NCBI GenBank assembly: GCA_037044905.1
Contig: JBAOKB010000037.1
Coordinates: 682,001 to 746,000, forward strand
Source of the DNA: Hortaea werneckii
Taxonomy: Eukaryota; Ascomycota; Dothideomycetes; Mycosphaerellales; Teratosphaeriaceae
Direction: 5' to 3'
DNA length: 64,000 bases
This document shows, piece by piece, positions 43,301 through 54,299 of this stretch. Position 1 is the first letter of the stretch, and every line of letters starts with the position of its first letter. The notes under the pieces are model-generated. The model made no database searches. It was given only the letters and a program-made list of their open reading frames with translations, and was not told the origin of the DNA. A program made the translations under genes and the position numbers.

Positions 43301-46078
43301 GGCTCCGGCTCGGGCTCTGACTCAGGCTCAAACGGCAACGATGGATCGGGCTCAGGATCTGCATCAAATTCCAACGACGGCAATGGGTCGGGGTCAGATG
43401 ATAATTCGGGCTCGAACCCCAATGGAGGTGCCGCGGTGGGCGGCAGTAGCTCAAGTGACGATGGTGGAAACACGGTCGTCATGCCCTTTGTTGCGGACGG
43501 AGAAACCGGCCAAATCACGTTGAACATTCCCGTTGAGCCTACTCAAACTGTCGTTACAGCTGCATTCCAAGGCCAAAGGGTTACGGCCACGGCTCTCAGC
43601 GTCGCTCAGGACGAAGGACCGCCCTCGCCATCCCCGGGACCTAATGTCGGGAACCTGGTGTCTGCCGTTGAGAGCGCTGCGCAACCGGCAAAACCAACGA
43701 ACGCGCTCGATGTTTTCAATAGTGCGGCCAACCAGGGCGACGGTAAAGCTGATGATGAAGCAGTGGCTTCTGCCATTATGGCTGGCATTGGTGGGTCTGC
43801 AGCCGGAGGAGCCGCTCAAAGTGGTGGGCAAGACGGATCTGGATCAGGGAGCTCGCAGGACGGTGGAAATAGCGGAAACAATGACGGCAGCTCGAGCTCT
43901 GGATCTAACTCGGGAAGCGATTCGCAAGGCGCCAGTGATTCTTCTGGAGGCTCATCCAGCCCTGACGGAAGTGCTCAAGGACAAAGTGGATCGGGTGGCT
44001 CCCAGGCAGGATCAGGAACTGAATCAGGTTCCTCTTCCGGTAGCTCAAATGGCCAAGCTCCTTTCGCAGCACCGATTTTAAGCTTTGGCGACTCGACTAT
44101 CACCGCCGGACCGACTCCCGCTGTTGTCTTTGATGGCCAAACTGCCTTCCCTGGTGGTGATGCTATTGTACAGAATGGCCGCACTATCTCACTGGCACAG
44201 AGAGGAAATGCTCTGGTGGTTGATGGATCGACTGTCTCATTGGCAGCAGGTAGCCTAGCAAGCTCTACGGTCCTCGACGTTAACGGTGTTTCGGTGACGG
44301 CATCACCTGAACAGGTCTTCAACGTTGACGGACAAAGACTTGCCGCAGGAGGTTCCGCGATTACAGTCGACGGAACTACCATCAGCGTAGTCTCTGATGG
44401 AAGCGCGGCTGTGATCAATGGACAGACCAGGAACCTCCAGATGACCACAATGGGAGCCTCAGAGTCAAACGCCGGAGATCAACAAGCACAGGGAGCAGCT
44501 GCAAACATCCCCTTAATCACCGTAGGGTCACAAACCTTCACGGCAAACGCTGCCACCCAGTTCAGCTTGGCGTCTGGTGCAACCTTGACACCTGGAGGTG
44601 TTGTCACATTTGACGGTACCACTGTAAGCTTGGCCGGAGACGCTTCGCAAGTGGTTGTCAATGGCCAGAGAACAGAACTAGATGCACCGAGGCTCACTCC
44701 CGCGCCTATGGTGACGTTGGATGGAACGGTCTACAAAGCCAATCCAGGATCTACGTTCGACATCAACGGTTCCATTCTGACTCCTGGTGGAGTCATCACG
44801 AGCGACGGGACCAGAATCTCCTTGGCCCCTGGCGCATCTGCAATCGTAGTTGATGGCAAGACCACTTCTCTGCGTAGTGGAGGGCCACAGACAACGCCTG
44901 CAAGTAACGAAGCATCCATCACGGCGGCCCCAGTCTTACCCGTGGACGGAGATCGCGTACAGCCACAAGGCCAAGGAGCGACGTATGTGATTTCGGGCCA
45001 GACCTTGACACCTGGAGGCGCCATCACGTACACCAACGAAAATGGAGAAAAGGAGACACTCTCGTTGAACTCCCCTGCGAACCAGCTGGTCTCGGTCATT
45101 GACGGCACTACGAGGAGTACCAATCTTCCTAATGCTGCAGCTATGTCAACTATTACTGCTCCGCCAGTCTTGAACGTGAACGGCATGGGTTACGCGGCCA
45201 ATGGAGGAACAAGTTACGTTATTTCAGGCCAGACACTCACTCCCGGCGGCGCTATCACCATAACCAACAGTGCTGGTGAAGCGGAGACTTTATCCTTGAA
45301 CTCTGCAGCGAATGAGCTCTATACGGGCATTGAGGGGACTACTGCTACCTCGATGATTGCAGGAGTGGGCGCTATGTCCACAGGGGCTCCTGTCCTGACA
45401 ATCGACGGGCAGACCTATACAGCCAACTCTTACGACTCCGGCTCAGGTCCAACGTATGTCATTTCCGGTCAGACCCTGACCAGAGGAGGTGAAGTCACAC
45501 TATCCGGAACGAACGGCGAGGGCATGGAGACGGTCTCCCTCGACTCGGCCGGAACAGCCATCGAAATCATCTCGGACGGACAAACGTCTACCTCGACCAT
45601 CCCTGATGCGTACGAGGTCATGCCCACCGCCGCGCCTGTCCTAACCATCAACGGCGAAACCTTCACCGCTATCAACAACGGCGCCACCTACATCATCTCC
45701 GGCAAGACTCTGACCCCGAACGAAGCGGAAACCGTAACGATCTCCGGCCGCACCTTCGTCGTCTCCCTCGCTCCCCAAGCCAGTCTCCTTGTCATCTCGT
45801 CCGAGAATGGGAACGGTCAGGTGACTGCCACGAGCTACGAGACGCTCTTCCCAGTGCAGATGACGGGCGGGGTAGTGACCAATACCGTTGGCATGGATGG
45901 CGGTGGGAATGGAGGCGCTGTGACGAGGACATCCATGGGCCCTGGCGCTTCGGCTACTGGTTCAAATACCCCTGAAGAGTACGATCCCAGTTTACAGAAC
46001 TCGGGCTCCTCGCTTGCGGTCCAGATAACCGGGTTCGCTGTGGCGGGTGGGTCTTTGGTCCTGGCCGTCTTCCTTTGA
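40301..46078 (+). CDS. Giant Ser/Thr-rich GPI-type cell-surface protein
   Basis: One uninterrupted exon of 1,925 codons. A short hydrophobic N-terminus (about 5-20) serves as signal peptide, followed by RHRRQ, a possible Kex2-like site. Residues about 45-590 are mucin-like Ser/Thr/Pro/Gly sequence with four [14 protein letters not shown] repeats. A more globular part (about 586-865) has Trp/Tyr/Cys-rich segments ([35 protein letters not shown]). A Gly-Ser-Asn-Asp linker (about 915-1045) and a second linker lead to eight beta-type repeats (about 1260-1845). The C-terminus ends in an Asn/Ser/Gly site plus a hydrophobic segment ([17 protein letters not shown]), the pattern of a GPI signal. It is probably covalently linked to the wall and may act in adhesion or hydrophobicity. 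Its exact family is not recognised. Confidence 0.85.
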   Translation: MFFRNALVVGLWADASLVSGGRTPRHRRQADSNAGVDPWQNTTVAAPATSPETIITTSSEDYAITSSDLAGDAAIPETSDSSSGDEQGAAYSTPSPSSELTSSSVPDTESTSSPPSFQSQASPSSSGGAESYSSSDSAPVEFYSGSDSGSSTYSDEGAPELTTTLEYVDTWTSSTETVQATVNQPTGDAVSAAYVQPTSPNAVDSSTSDVLSSSTSFPQDDSARTSYGPPTGDVASTAYVPATSSSTKGASTLNPQSPSSSTPTSEDEGAVKSYGAPTGDAVSPAYLSPTSSGTRDVSTTIVSSSSAANPGEEATAGYVDTEASTAQASSVLPTGDGASPSAYVAPTSQGTGEAYVPNAQPSANSNSDDDTMSPLASSSSSPSSVIMVGLTDSYVTYSKSASTGTVAADTKQAATEADSGNTYKETAFANPTAASGSPTAPPKYEETTYGNPTGVSGPDTGFSQGMEPLSSTGVSGPTTGPSAQHTDMPTGYSPGVSGSTGTSTSCTTSGSTETNTYEPTGGSAPSSYGPQPVGPANAPSSGQPSVIVQPTGPSSGTPTVVVTPTPPQPYNPTGHPRYPYGTGRHSRNTTNAICSGATLNVLQASLDWWYTATYTHVASTFSVLFDRNDTSTGWTLLPETTTFDVASALASPSCTSSLTSYSYYNYNGGWNATNGNWSTYSYYDQDCFSTPAPVAAATTVITQTAHTSLKPNVTSGSGKIPDVIITPTPATISVPGSTGAFSAGTPFVYFSQYEIMSKYNSTRNGSVRCAETTSRYNMTSPFGFAYTGGDVNGQKLVGEGVIGDVNPDFLKIVNVSNAVAGNWVAKPTVAVVQQRIFVAQAVLAAFTESPLRTLATPEPTLPDYVPLVPSTTDGGSGGKPTGGGGGGRVESSAESLAIPGSPATTKEPTKTSAPGSKEDSDTGSGAGSNSGSNSNDGSESGSNSGSNDNNSSGSGSGSNSGSNDNNGSGSGSGSNSGSSDENGSGSSSGSNSGSGDSNGSGSGSGSDSGSNGNDGSGSGSASNSNDGNGSGSDDNSGSNPNGGAAVGGSSSSDDGGNTVVMPFVADGETGQITLNIPVEPTQTVVTAAFQGQRVTATALSVAQDEGPPSPSPGPNVGNLVSAVESAAQPAKPTNALDVFNSAANQGDGKADDEAVASAIMAGIGGSAAGGAAQSGGQDGSGSGSSQDGGNSGNNDGSSSSGSNSGSDSQGASDSSGGSSSPDGSAQGQSGSGGSQAGSGTESGSSSGSSNGQAPFAAPILSFGDSTITAGPTPAVVFDGQTAFPGGDAIVQNGRTISLAQRGNALVVDGSTVSLAAGSLASSTVLDVNGVSVTASPEQVFNVDGQRLAAGGSAITVDGTTISVVSDGSAAVINGQTRNLQMTTMGASESNAGDQQAQGAAANIPLITVGSQTFTANAATQFSLASGATLTPGGVVTFDGTTVSLAGDASQVVVNGQRTELDAPRLTPAPMVTLDGTVYKANPGSTFDINGSILTPGGVITSDGTRISLAPGASAIVVDGKTTSLRSGGPQTTPASNEASITAAPVLPVDGDRVQPQGQGATYVISGQTLTPGGAITYTNENGEKETLSLNSPANQLVSVIDGTTRSTNLPNAAAMSTITAPPVLNVNGMGYAANGGTSYVISGQTLTPGGAITITNSAGEAETLSLNSAANELYTGIEGTTATSMIAGVGAMSTGAPVLTIDGQTYTANSYDSGSGPTYVISGQTLTRGGEVTLSGTNGEGMETVSLDSAGTAIEIISDGQTSTSTIPDAYEVMPTAAPVLTINGETFTAINNGATYIISGKTLTPNEAETVTISGRTFVVSLAPQASLLVISSENGNGQVTATSYETLFPVQMTGGVVTNTVGMDGGGNGGAVTRTSMGPGASATGSNTPEEYDPSLQNSGSSLAVQITGFAVAGGSLVLAVFL
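40858..41380 (+). repeat. [14 protein letters not shown] coding repeats, 4 copies
   Basis: Copies of a Thr-Gly-Asp-x-x-Ser-x-Ala-Tyr-Val motif begin near 40858, 40992, 41136 and 41300, spaced about 135-165 bp and separated by Ser/Thr-rich filler. They are diverged and imperfect in length. Confidence 0.75.
43050..43430 (+). repeat. Gly-Ser-Asn-Asp low-complexity linker
   Basis: Short [15 protein letters not shown] units are repeated about ten times, each ending in an Asn/Asp/Glu pair. On DNA this is a TCAGGCTC/TCTGGCTC-type microrepeat. It probably forms a flexible, hydrophilic spacer lifting the C-terminal repeats from the rest of the protein. Confidence 0.85.
44083..45840 (+). repeat. Eight beta-type surface repeats of about 60-70 residues
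   Basis: Each unit has the scheme [11 protein letters not shown], a short variable loop, [12 protein letters not shown], then TISL and an I-x-VDGQT strand. Units begin near 44083, 44275, 44515, 44710, 44935, 45166, 45391 and 45640. The later copies (5-7) share the near-identical [13 protein letters not shown] core, while copies 1-4 are more diverged. The pattern suggests a repetitive beta solenoid or stacked hairpins. Confidence 0.8.
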
Positions 46079-47224
46079 TGATCTGAGGAAGGCGGGAACG
46101 GGTTGGATATTCTCATTGAGATTGGAGAACGCGAACCTTGATGGATGTAAGTGGTGGGTTTGGAATGGTCTAACGAGTGAAAAGAAAAAGAAAAGGAAAA
46201 AAAACCAAAAAAAAAAGATACGATACGAAGCTCACGAAATTTTGATTTTCCAGCATAGCGAAACATCAGAGGGCGATATTGTTTTTTTCCTGTTTTTGTG
46301 ACCGCATACAATACCATCTAATACTGAGGGATTTTGGGGAGGAACGGGAGGCGGGGAACTGTGTACACGAGGGGGGATATAGGAGGAAAAGAAAACGCAA
46401 GTTTTTTGATTGTTGATGTTACTTTTTCACGATACTTGGTCTTTCCCTTCAACACTAGACAGCTTAGCTATTTACGCAAGAAGACGTTTTATACGAGAGT
46501 GTCCTGTTGTGCCCTTTCGTTTTCTCCTTTTGTTGTTCTACCCTTCCGCCGGGAAACCTCCTACATCCCTCGCGTCTTCGATAGGGTTTAAAAGACGGCA
46601 TAGATCCAAAGAAGAGAAAAGGACAGAGATGGAAAGGTAAGTTTTCCTTAACGACGATCCCCACCTGTCCTCCCTCCCCTCAGGGAGGAGCACTCCTCTC
46701 TTGCACCCTTTTCCTGCCTCTATCTCTCTTTGGTCTCCTCTTCTCAAGTCCTGGTATTGGAGTTCATGCGGGATAGAACAGATTGGTCGCCCGAGCATCA
46801 GATCTTCAACAGAACAAGAAAAGAACAATGAGCTAGTTTGGAAAAAGGAAAGTAAAAGACAAGCGCCAAGCCTTCGCTTCATCCTGTACATCTCTAGTAC
46901 AAGCAATTAACGGGAAAGCTAAGAGAACGGTGTTTGAAGAAGTATCTTATTTCCTTTCCCCACCTTCACCTTCATGTTCCCTTCTGTTTGTCTTTCATTT
47001 ACGTAGAAGGAGAGAGGGGAAAAAGGAGAAGACAGATCGAAGGTCTCTCAAGTTTTCGAAAAGAAGCAAGGATAAACGGGAAAAAGTGGGCAATCTAACG
47101 AGAGGATTTAGATTTCCCAGATTGCTACCTAGTATGGTGAATGCATGGGTGAATAGAGAGGGAGAAGAAAAAAGAACATTTAAAGAAAAAAGCAAGGAAG
47201 GCGGGTGTGCGCGTCGTCCTCCCG

Positions 47225-47261
<37 letters not shown>

Positions 47262-47363
47262 TTTTTTTTTTGGCGCCTTTCCTTTCACCACACTTGCCTG
47301 TCTACCCTCCCTCCTTTCCGCCAGGAATCCAACCCGAAAAAAAAAGAAAAAAAGAAAAGAAAA
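46079..47363. other. Intergenic spacer with homopurine and poly-C tracts
   Basis: About 1.3 kb between convergent genes. It contains A-rich runs (46185-46220, 47336-47362), many pyrimidine-rich stretches and the long C homopolymer listed next. No gene is recognised. Confidence 0.45.
47225..47261. repeat. Long poly-C homopolymer followed by T run
   Basis: About 37 consecutive C residues followed directly by about 10 T residues. It lies about 100 bp downstream of the F-box gene stop codon. The exact length is uncertain in any sequencing technology. Confidence 0.85.
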
Positions 47364-49171
47364 TCAACACCTCTTCCCATCCATCCGGAAATCCATCCCC
47401 GCCCTCCTAAACCGCCGAAGCGCCGCAGCACTCACATCCTTCCAAGCCATCGTCTCGTCCCTCCCATCCTCCTCCTCTTCATCCTTCCGGTAGGGGAAAT
47501 CGTAGAAGTCCTCCTCCTCCTCCTCATTCCCTTCCTCGTCCCCCCGCACCACCACCCCGATCTCTTCGCCCTTGACGATATCAAACCGATCCCCCGCCCA
47601 TTTCCCCCGACACCCTAACCCCATCGTTCCCGAGGGATCTGCGGTCCAGAGCACGCGAGCACAGAGGGCTTCGCCGAGGGAATAGCGATATCGCGAAGAC
47701 CGGTGGCCGAGGACGGAGTCCCGGACGAAAAGGCGTTTGGTGAGGTTGCGGAGGACGTAAGAGGAGGAAGAAGAAGGGGGAGGTATCTCGTCTTTGGTGG
47801 CAAGGTTCTTGTTGGTCGTGCTGGATGTGGCGGCGGCAGATGAGGAGGAAGCGGAAACGGAAACGGAAGCGGAAGAGGAAGACGGAGATGAAGAGGGAGA
47901 GGAGGGCGCAAAAAGCCGATCAAGCACCCCCATCTCCTCCCCCGTCAACCTCCTCCCCCGCGCCCTCCGAACCCCAGACGCGACCTGCTCATACCGCATG
48001 TTTTTCCATCCGCGCGACTTATCCATCGCTCCGATGCGCGCCCATTCCTCCGCCCAATCGACGGGGACGACGGCATCGCTAACACTGCCCTTCTGCATAC
48101 TATAGAGCGGGTTCCGGGCGCGGAAAGCGCGCTCGTCGGCCGAGGGGGGAATGTCCGGGTCATCCTCATGGTCGTGGACGGTGATGAAGGCGTGGGTTTC
48201 GGCTGGGGTGACGCTGGAGGGGACTGAGGTTGCGTAGTCGCCTACGAGGATTATGCGGGCGCCTGTAGTTGGAAAGGGGGTTGGGGATTTAGCGTTGCAT
48301 TTGAGGCCGGGGGGGATGTGTGTTGTGTGGGAGATGGGGAGGGGAGAGAAAGAGAAAGGGGGTGGTTTTTCCCTAAAAACTTTCATCTCGTCTTCCTTTT
48401 TTTCTTTTCTTTCTTTTTTGCCTCTTTCTTTCTGCCTTTTCCTGTCGTCTTTTCCTTCCTTTTTGGTCGGGCCAAGGGGGTGTACCATCCAGGAAGGAAG
48501 GAAAAAGGTAGATAAAGAAAGGGCGAAGAAGGAAATTGGCGAGAACATACCAGCCCAAGGCGCCTCATCAGCAATAACCGCCTCCCTCACCCTCTCCGCC
48601 AGTAAGCGGAAGAAATACGAATGGCTGAGCGCCAGACAGATAACATCCAACCCCTCCTGCACGTACGAAGTAATCCTGTCGAGGATCTCCTGCGGCAGCG
48701 CGAGGAGCTTACAAGCTCTATTCTTCGTCATGGCCCTAGAAGAGAAGTAGTGAATAATCAGCATGAGATTCTCTTTTCTCCCTTTTTTTTTTTTTTTCTA
48801 AATCTTTTCTCCTCCCTTCTTGAGATGTGCGAAAAAGGTCCCTCCCGCTTTGCTTCCTACTGCTGCTGCTGCTGCTGCCTCAAGAACAACACCCCATGAC
48901 CATCACCGGCCATCACCGCCCAAATTCACCCACCCCACAAACCCACCTTGCCACCCACCCCCTCAAAGGAAACCCCGCAAACTCACCTCCCCTTCACCTC
49001 TCCCACCACCCCCTCAGCGAACCCCATCCTTTTTAAATCAGGCACTTTCAACAGATCGACGAGCATTTCCGGCAGACGGTTATGCAGGACCTCCCAGAGT
49101 TTGCGGCCGCGGCCACGGCTGACGAGTTGGCGGCGGGCGTCGATGTTGATGAGTTCCCAGTATTGGCCCAT
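47364..49171 (-). CDS. F-box-like protein of the MGQYW family
   Basis: Three exons, 49171-48987, 48735-48551 and 48262-47364, encode 422 residues. Exon 1 begins MGQYWELINIDAR, the start shared by a large group of fungal F-box-like proteins. Exon 2 carries the F-box-like KLLALPQEILDRITSYV-x-LDVICLALSHSYF. Exon 3 starts with ARIILVGDYA, also typical of that group, and has a poly-Ser/Val/Ala stretch and an acidic EEEEED segment. Introns are 251 nt (GTGAGT, CTAG) and 288 nt (GTATGT, ACAG). The second contains a pronounced purine-rich tract and the first a short CTG run (about 48858-48881). Phases 2 and 1 match exactly at both junctions. A Skp1/SCF adaptor role is inferred from the F-box, and targets are unknown. 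Confidence 0.8.
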
Positions 49172-49642
49172 GATTTACTTTTTCTTTTCTTTTGTTGTTT
49201 TTTTCTTTTTTTCTTCTGGTCCTTTGGGGGAGGCAAGGAAGAGATGCGAAGGGTTTGAGGAGGAAGGAGGGGAGGGTTGGATTGGATTTGAGGGCTGGTG
49301 TTTTGGGAATTGGCCGGAAGTGACGAGGGGTTTATGTAGGGTCTGACATTGTGAATTGGTTGCTGCGTGAGGGAATGGTTGCCTGGAGATGGGTTACACA
49401 GATTAGATGGGTGCCTGATGGGCGCGCAAGGGGATACACCAGGCAAGAGATGCATGCAACGCTGAAGCCGTAGAGGGGAAGGGATGGTGTGGACGCATTC
49501 TCGTCATGGCTGCTGCCTTGCAAGTGTAACCAGCACGACAACCATGCCTGTTGGATATCGGACCGTCCTCTCTTCTTTGTCTCCTATTCATTTCCAAGAT
49601 GCATGTACCTCGCTTTCATCCCCTCTCATGAACCGTAAACTA
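49172..49642. other. Spacer between two minus-strand genes
   Basis: 471 bp between ALG13 and the F-box-like gene; it should hold the promoter of the latter. A T/C-rich run (about 49180-49215) lies just upstream of its start. Nothing else is recognised. Confidence 0.4.
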
Positions 49643-50355
49643 TTAATCCAAATACCCCATCTCCTCATCCAGAATCCCCTTCAACCCTTTGGCTTCCCGC
49701 TGCACGCCGGCGTTGACAGGCGGCCAAGCCTTCTGGCGCTGACGAAGCTGTTCGGCATCCTGTAACGCCTTGGGAAGCTGTTCGAGCTTGCCATGGACGA
49801 CGTAATCCTGTTCTGCAAGGGCTTCAGCCAGCTCGACCTGGTGGTTGTCGAGGAGGTCGGGGTTGGGGACTACGATGATGGGGACGGCGATTCGTAACGC
49901 GTCGAGGATGGTTCCGGAGCCTGGGGAAGAAGGGTAGAGGGATGAGCATCCGGCTTCATGAACATAACTGTCCATCACAGTCCTCCGGCAAGCACGAGAG
50001 AGGCCGAGATGGAAGAAGGAAAGAGCATGAACATACCAGCATGACTAACGACAACACCCTCCTGACCCCCTCGCGACCCACCGCCCTTCGCCTGTCTCAT
50101 GTACTTGCCCAGACCCGCCTTATCCAGATCGAACCCCGTGACATTGACATTGCTACCCCCCGCCGTCTTCACCTGCTGCATGGCGCTATCGAACAGCTCC
50201 TTCCCATCTTGGCCGTACTGCACGACGAGATCGGTATAGCCGAGCTTGCTTAAAGCGGAGAGGGTATCGGAGGAAAGGGCGGAGCGGATGAGGGCGGCGA
50301 AGGAGGCAGTGGCGCCGATGGTGACGAAGCAGGTTTTGGGGGAGGAAGTCGCCAT
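49643..50355 (-). CDS. ALG13: UDP-GlcNAc transferase subunit Alg13
   Basis: Two exons, 50355-50037 and 49920-49643, encode 198 residues, the usual length. The intron is 116 nt with GTATGT donor and CCAG acceptor, phase 1, and splits the key SHAG/SGTILDALR loop. Motifs in order: FVTIGATASFAALI (glycine-rich nucleotide fold), LVVQYGQDG, VVVSHAGSGTILDALR, PIIVVPNPDLLDNHQVELAEALA. Alg13 is the catalytic, cytosolic half of the enzyme that adds the second GlcNAc to dolichol-PP-GlcNAc. It works only when bound to the membrane protein Alg14 at the ER. Alg14 is not in this window. Confidence 0.94.
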
Positions 50356-51081
50356 GGGGGGAGGTGGGTCTATTTGATGGGCGAAGAGAGAGAGGGAAGG
50401 AGAGGGAGAGAGGGAGAGAAGGTGCGATGGTTGTTGTTGTCGGTGGACGAGCTTACTATGTTTGGATATGGGAGCTGTCTAAGATATGTACCAAAAGGTA
50501 AGGGAATGGATGCAGGGAGGAATAGCGAACCCAATGCTACCAGGTAACCTTGAGGGATGGTAGCCCGAACCCTAGGGTACTTACCTAAATGCAGGACTTC
50601 GGATACCTCCATCCAATGCTTACCTATACAACCAGTTGCGTATACTGTACCTCTAGTATCTTCGGTTGCCTGAGGCGGGGAGATGTTGTGTGCACCTCCA
50701 CTGCAGGTAGTAGTTCTACTAGTAGTGCAGGTGGGAAGTCGGAGAATGGCAGGTGGGAGGTGGGGGCCCATCCAATCATCCGAACCCGAAGTGCAGATGA
50801 TGATGGCATCCATTTCCAGTCTCGGATGCAATTATCTCGGTGGTCCGCTCTCGACTTTTGTCTGGCGAGTGCATCTACTGTATCTGCAGGTGGCTGACTG
50901 TTCGCCTGGTCCGAGCACTTCCGCGGCTGGCTGCATCCGAGCGATTGGACATGGGCCATCCATTCTACATACTACTGTATGCACACACACGTAGGTGCAT
51001 ATCGATGCTCAGCGACGCCTTCAACCAAGACTCCGACTGAGATCGATTGAGTGCGATACTCCTCCCCCATCTCCTCCTATC
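50356..51081. promoter_or_regulatory. Divergent spacer between ALG13 and RSM24
   Basis: 726 bp between start codons facing away from each other. It includes a purine-rich GAGAGGGAGA tract near 50385-50420, directly upstream of ALG13. No defined site is claimed. Confidence 0.4.
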
Positions 51082-52002
51082 ATGGCTACCCCATTCAAGC
51101 GCATCTGCCGTCAGGCTTCCTATCTCTCCCGCGCACAACCAACCCTCCCCCGACAAAGCCAACAACCCTTCCGACCATTCACCAATACTCCAACCCAATC
51201 CGCCAATCCCACCCACGCAGGCGAAGAATCGCAATTCCTGACCCCCTTCCCCGAATCCTCCCAACATGCCACCCGCGACCCCATGTACGAAGAAGACGAC
51301 ATCTCCTCCCTCGGCCACTCCGAACTGGAACAGCACCGCGAACTCCGCGACATGGTCCGCATCGCCGCCTGGGAAATGCCCCTCCTCACCACCCTCCACC
51401 AACCCTTCCACCCACCGGACCGCAAAGCCCTGCCGCTCCGCTGGCGCTACACAACCTACATGGGCGAACACCACCCGGCGAGCCGCAAAGTCGTCGTCGA
51501 ATTCCAACCCGCACACATCCAATCCCTGACCCCTCCGCAGCGCACCAAACTCTGCAAACTCGCCGGTCCCCGCTACAACCCCACCCTGGGCACCATCAAG
51601 ATGAACTGCGAAAGCTTCGAGACCCAAGCCCAGAACAAACGCTTCCTGGGCGACACGATCCAGAAACTGCTCTCCGAAGCGCAAGATACCACGGACACGT
51701 TCGCCGACGTACCCCTCGATACCCGGCACGTGAAACGCACACCCAAGCCGAAATTCCCGCGCGAGTGGCTGCTAACCGCGGAGCGCAAAGCGGAGCTCGA
51801 GGGTCTCCGACGGAGGGAATTGTTGGAGGAAGGGCGGAAAGTGGAGGAGAAATTGTTAGTGAGTGGAGTCGGCGCGATTGAACAGCAGCGCGCCATCGAT
51901 GCGAAGCGGGCTGAGGAGCCTGTGATGGTGGAGGCGCGGCAGCCGGTGGGGAGGGGGAAGATGGGTCGGAAGGAGATGGGGCAGCAGCGGGTGCAGAGGT
52001 AG
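51082..52002 (+). CDS. RSM24: Mitochondrial small ribosomal subunit protein mS35 (Rsm24)
   Basis: Single-exon gene for 306 residues. The N-terminus is a basic presequence (MATPFKRICRQASYLSRAQ). The conserved MRP-S28/S35 domain spans about 110-215: PLRWRYTTYMGEHHPASRKVVVEF, LTPPQRTKLCKLAGPRYNP and IKMNCESFETQAQNKRFLGDTIQKLL. A charged C-terminal extension of about 90 residues follows. The in-frame sequence upstream of 51082 has no family resemblance and would spoil the targeting peptide. Confidence 0.92.
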   Translation: MATPFKRICRQASYLSRAQPTLPRQSQQPFRPFTNTPTQSANPTHAGEESQFLTPFPESSQHATRDPMYEEDDISSLGHSELEQHRELRDMVRIAAWEMPLLTTLHQPFHPPDRKALPLRWRYTTYMGEHHPASRKVVVEFQPAHIQSLTPPQRTKLCKLAGPRYNPTLGTIKMNCESFETQAQNKRFLGDTIQKLLSEAQDTTDTFADVPLDTRHVKRTPKPKFPREWLLTAERKAELEGLRRRELLEEGRKVEEKLLVSGVGAIEQQRAIDAKRAEEPVMVEARQPVGRGKMGRKEMGQQRVQR

Positions 52003-52362
52003 GGTTAGGAGCGGAGGAAACGGGGTGTAGCAGTTTTGGGCGGAAACGGGAGGGAAAGAGGGCGTTTTGGATGGGGTGAGCAGGAGGGAGGAGGTATGGG
52101 GGCCATACTTTCTACTTGGTAGACTCGGAGACTCCCTTGTTTCCCCCTTTTCCCTTGGATATAAGACAATCCCACAAAGATCAAGGGCACATATGGACAG
52201 AGAAGGCAGAGAGGGTGAAACGAAGGGGGTATGAAAGGTGGGGGGAGGGGGGGAAAAGAACCCCTCATCTGACATCTTCTGTAAAAAAGTTCACTTGGAC
52301 ATGTGTATAAAATGTACAGATCCTTTACGTTATCAATGGCCGATGCGTAACCATTCACCCCC

Positions 52363-52394
<32 letters not shown>

Positions 52395-52982
52395 ATTTTC
52401 CTTTTTCCTTTTCCCCGACCACGCCTCCCTCCCTATTGCTCCTCTCTACTACCCTTTTCCTGCCCTTTAACATAGGTCGTCCTCCTTTTTAGGAAGAAGG
52501 AAAAAAACAGGGGGAGAGGAGAAAAAGAAGACAGGCGAGTTTCCTACTATAGACTAAAACCGGCCCTTAGCAACATTTCCCCCCCCTTTTTTGTATACAG
52601 ATAGGAAGCGATGTATAGAGCGGGGGTTAAGGGTTTTAGGGGAAAGCATGGGCAAGATTGGCTCTGTACGCTCGCAGGTAACGTAGGTAGGAGGAAGTGG
52701 GGAAGAAAAGAAAAGGAGGAAGAAGAAAAAGGTTAAGAATCATGCTAACGAGTATGATGGATGTGTCAAAGGGGCCCCGAATGTATCCCCAAGTTAAACC
52801 TTCTTTTTTTCTCTTTCAGAGGATGATGAGAGTAAGATGGGGTTCAATGGGGGAAAGACGGAAACCAGATCGATCCTTAAAAACAGCTTGAGATGACCAA
52901 CTGAAAAACCCTCCCGAATCTCATCAACATCAATCGAAAAGGGGCCGGCTTTCCCCCGTTTAGAACAGAGTTTCAAACCCGC
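52003..52982. other. Intergenic spacer with poly-C tract and purine runs
   Basis: 980 bp between convergent genes. It contains the C homopolymer at about 52364-52392, AG-rich stretches (52495-52540, 52690-52735) and pyrimidine-rich segments. No gene is recognised. Confidence 0.45.
52364..52392. repeat. Poly-C homopolymer (about 29 C)
   Basis: About 29 consecutive C residues, preceded by CCCCCG. It lies about 360 bp downstream of the RSM24 stop, in a spacer between convergent genes, as does the 37-C tract at 47225. Confidence 0.85.
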
Positions 52983-54299
52983 TCAATCGTCCAAACATCC
53001 CCTCCCTCCCTCCTCCTCCTCCTCCTCCTCCTCCTCCTCCACCTTCCTCTCCATACTCCCAGATACCCCTCCGTCCCCCTCAGCATCACCCCCTTCATCC
53101 TCATCATCTCCAATCAAGAAAAGTCCCGGATCGACTTCCCCCACCCCCTCCCTCTCCTCAACACCATCTGCTTCCCCCACCAAAACCCCACCACCTCCCC
53201 CCATCCCCATCCCCATCCCCATCCCCATCCTCCCCCGATCATCAACAACCGGCTGCAAATCACAAACCCGCTGAATAGCCGCCGCAGCCGCCTTACTAGC
53301 CTCCCCCGCCGCCCTCCACCGCCTCAATAGCTCAAGCACCCACGCCGCCTCCACCAGATCGAACTTGAACGCGATGCCGGTGTCCCTGGGACGACGCCGA
53401 CGACAACAAGCTTGACGTCTCTGCGACGCATGGGAAGCGGTTTCGGTGCCCGGGTCGAAATGGCCTGATTTCGTGCCCAGACGGTGCACGGTGATGTGTG
53501 CGCGGTGGAGGCAGCGGGGACAGATGGCTTGGGCGGGGCTGGGGAGGATTGTGTCTTCGAGGTGGCAGGAGGAGGAGGAGGGGGAGGATGAAGGGGAGGT
53601 AGAGGTGGAGAGGTAGCATTGGTCGAGCAAGAGGGCGTTGCAGCAGCGTGGGTAGCGGGTGAAGTATCTTTTCACTACGATGCCGGGGGTGTTGGCGAGG
53701 GTGGTTTGGATTAGAGAGGGTGGAGTAGGGAGCGTAGAGGGGGGTTGCTTGGGGCTTAGTGATGATAAGGGAGGTCTCTCGTTTTCGGAATCGCTGGCGT
53801 CTGCCCAGGGGGTTGGTGGTCGATCCGTCAATGGAGTCTTGGGACGGTCGCTTCGAGGGGTGTGAGAGTTGGAGCAGATGCTTTGTAAATCGGTGTCCGT
53901 ATCTTCACCGTCATCATCGCTGCCTTGGTCGGAGTCTGACTTGTCATCGTCATGCAGGACAGGCGGATGTGCAACAAGTAGTCTGGGAGCTCTCCGGATA
54001 CCTGGGAGTGATCTTCGACGTCCACTGGTAGTTGTTTGTTGTGTTGGCGTTCGAATGTCGTGAGGGGAGAAAATGACTGCAGGTATATAGCTAGGTCTGC
54101 GATTGGGCGGAGGTGCCGGACGAAGCTCCTGAATGGGTACCACAATCTCCTCGGACTGAATAACAGGTGCATTGCGAGAAGGTCCATTGTTCCACAGGGC
54201 CGGAGTCTCGAGCAGGGAGTCTTGTCTGCTGACTTTATGTTTGCGAACTCCTGTGGTTGGACGCGGCGACGAGGTACTCGTACTGTGTGACTGACCCAT
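52983..54299 (-). CDS. Hypothetical acidic protein with N-myristoylation-like start
   Basis: Single open frame for 438 residues starting MGQSHSTSTSS, which fits an N-myristoylation signal (Gly2, Ser6). Residues about 20-205 are disordered and Pro/Ser/Asp-rich. A Cys cluster follows: RYPRCCNALLLDQC, then ICPRCLHRAH about 45 residues later, suggesting a zinc-binding fold. A helical part (FDLVEAAWVLELLRRWRAAGEASKAAAAA) precedes a Gly-Met repeat encoded by CCCCAT hexamers (53199-53228) and a terminal Glu run encoded by a CCT/CTC microsatellite (53007-53040). Family not recognised. The upstream in-frame Met at 54341 is less likely because it would bury the MGQSHS start. Confidence 0.65.
   Translation of the reverse strand: MGQSHSTSTSSPRPTTGVRKHKVSRQDSLLETPALWNNGPSRNAPVIQSEEIVVPIQELRPAPPPNRRPSYIPAVIFSPHDIRTPTQQTTTSGRRRSLPGIRRAPRLLVAHPPVLHDDDKSDSDQGSDDDGEDTDTDLQSICSNSHTPRSDRPKTPLTDRPPTPWADASDSENERPPLSSLSPKQPPSTLPTPPSLIQTTLANTPGIVVKRYFTRYPRCCNALLLDQCYLSTSTSPSSSPSSSSCHLEDTILPSPAQAICPRCLHRAHITVHRLGTKSGHFDPGTETASHASQRRQACCRRRRPRDTGIAFKFDLVEAAWVLELLRRWRAAGEASKAAAAAIQRVCDLQPVVDDRGRMGMGMGMGMGGGGGVLVGEADGVEEREGVGEVDPGLFLIGDDEDEGGDAEGDGGVSGSMERKVEEEEEEEEEEGGRGCLDD

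Noticed and set aside
42889..43527. 212-codon minus-strand frame rich in Pro-Glu-Pro-Glu
   Set aside because: It is the antisense reading of the Gly-Ser-Asn microrepeat of the surface protein.
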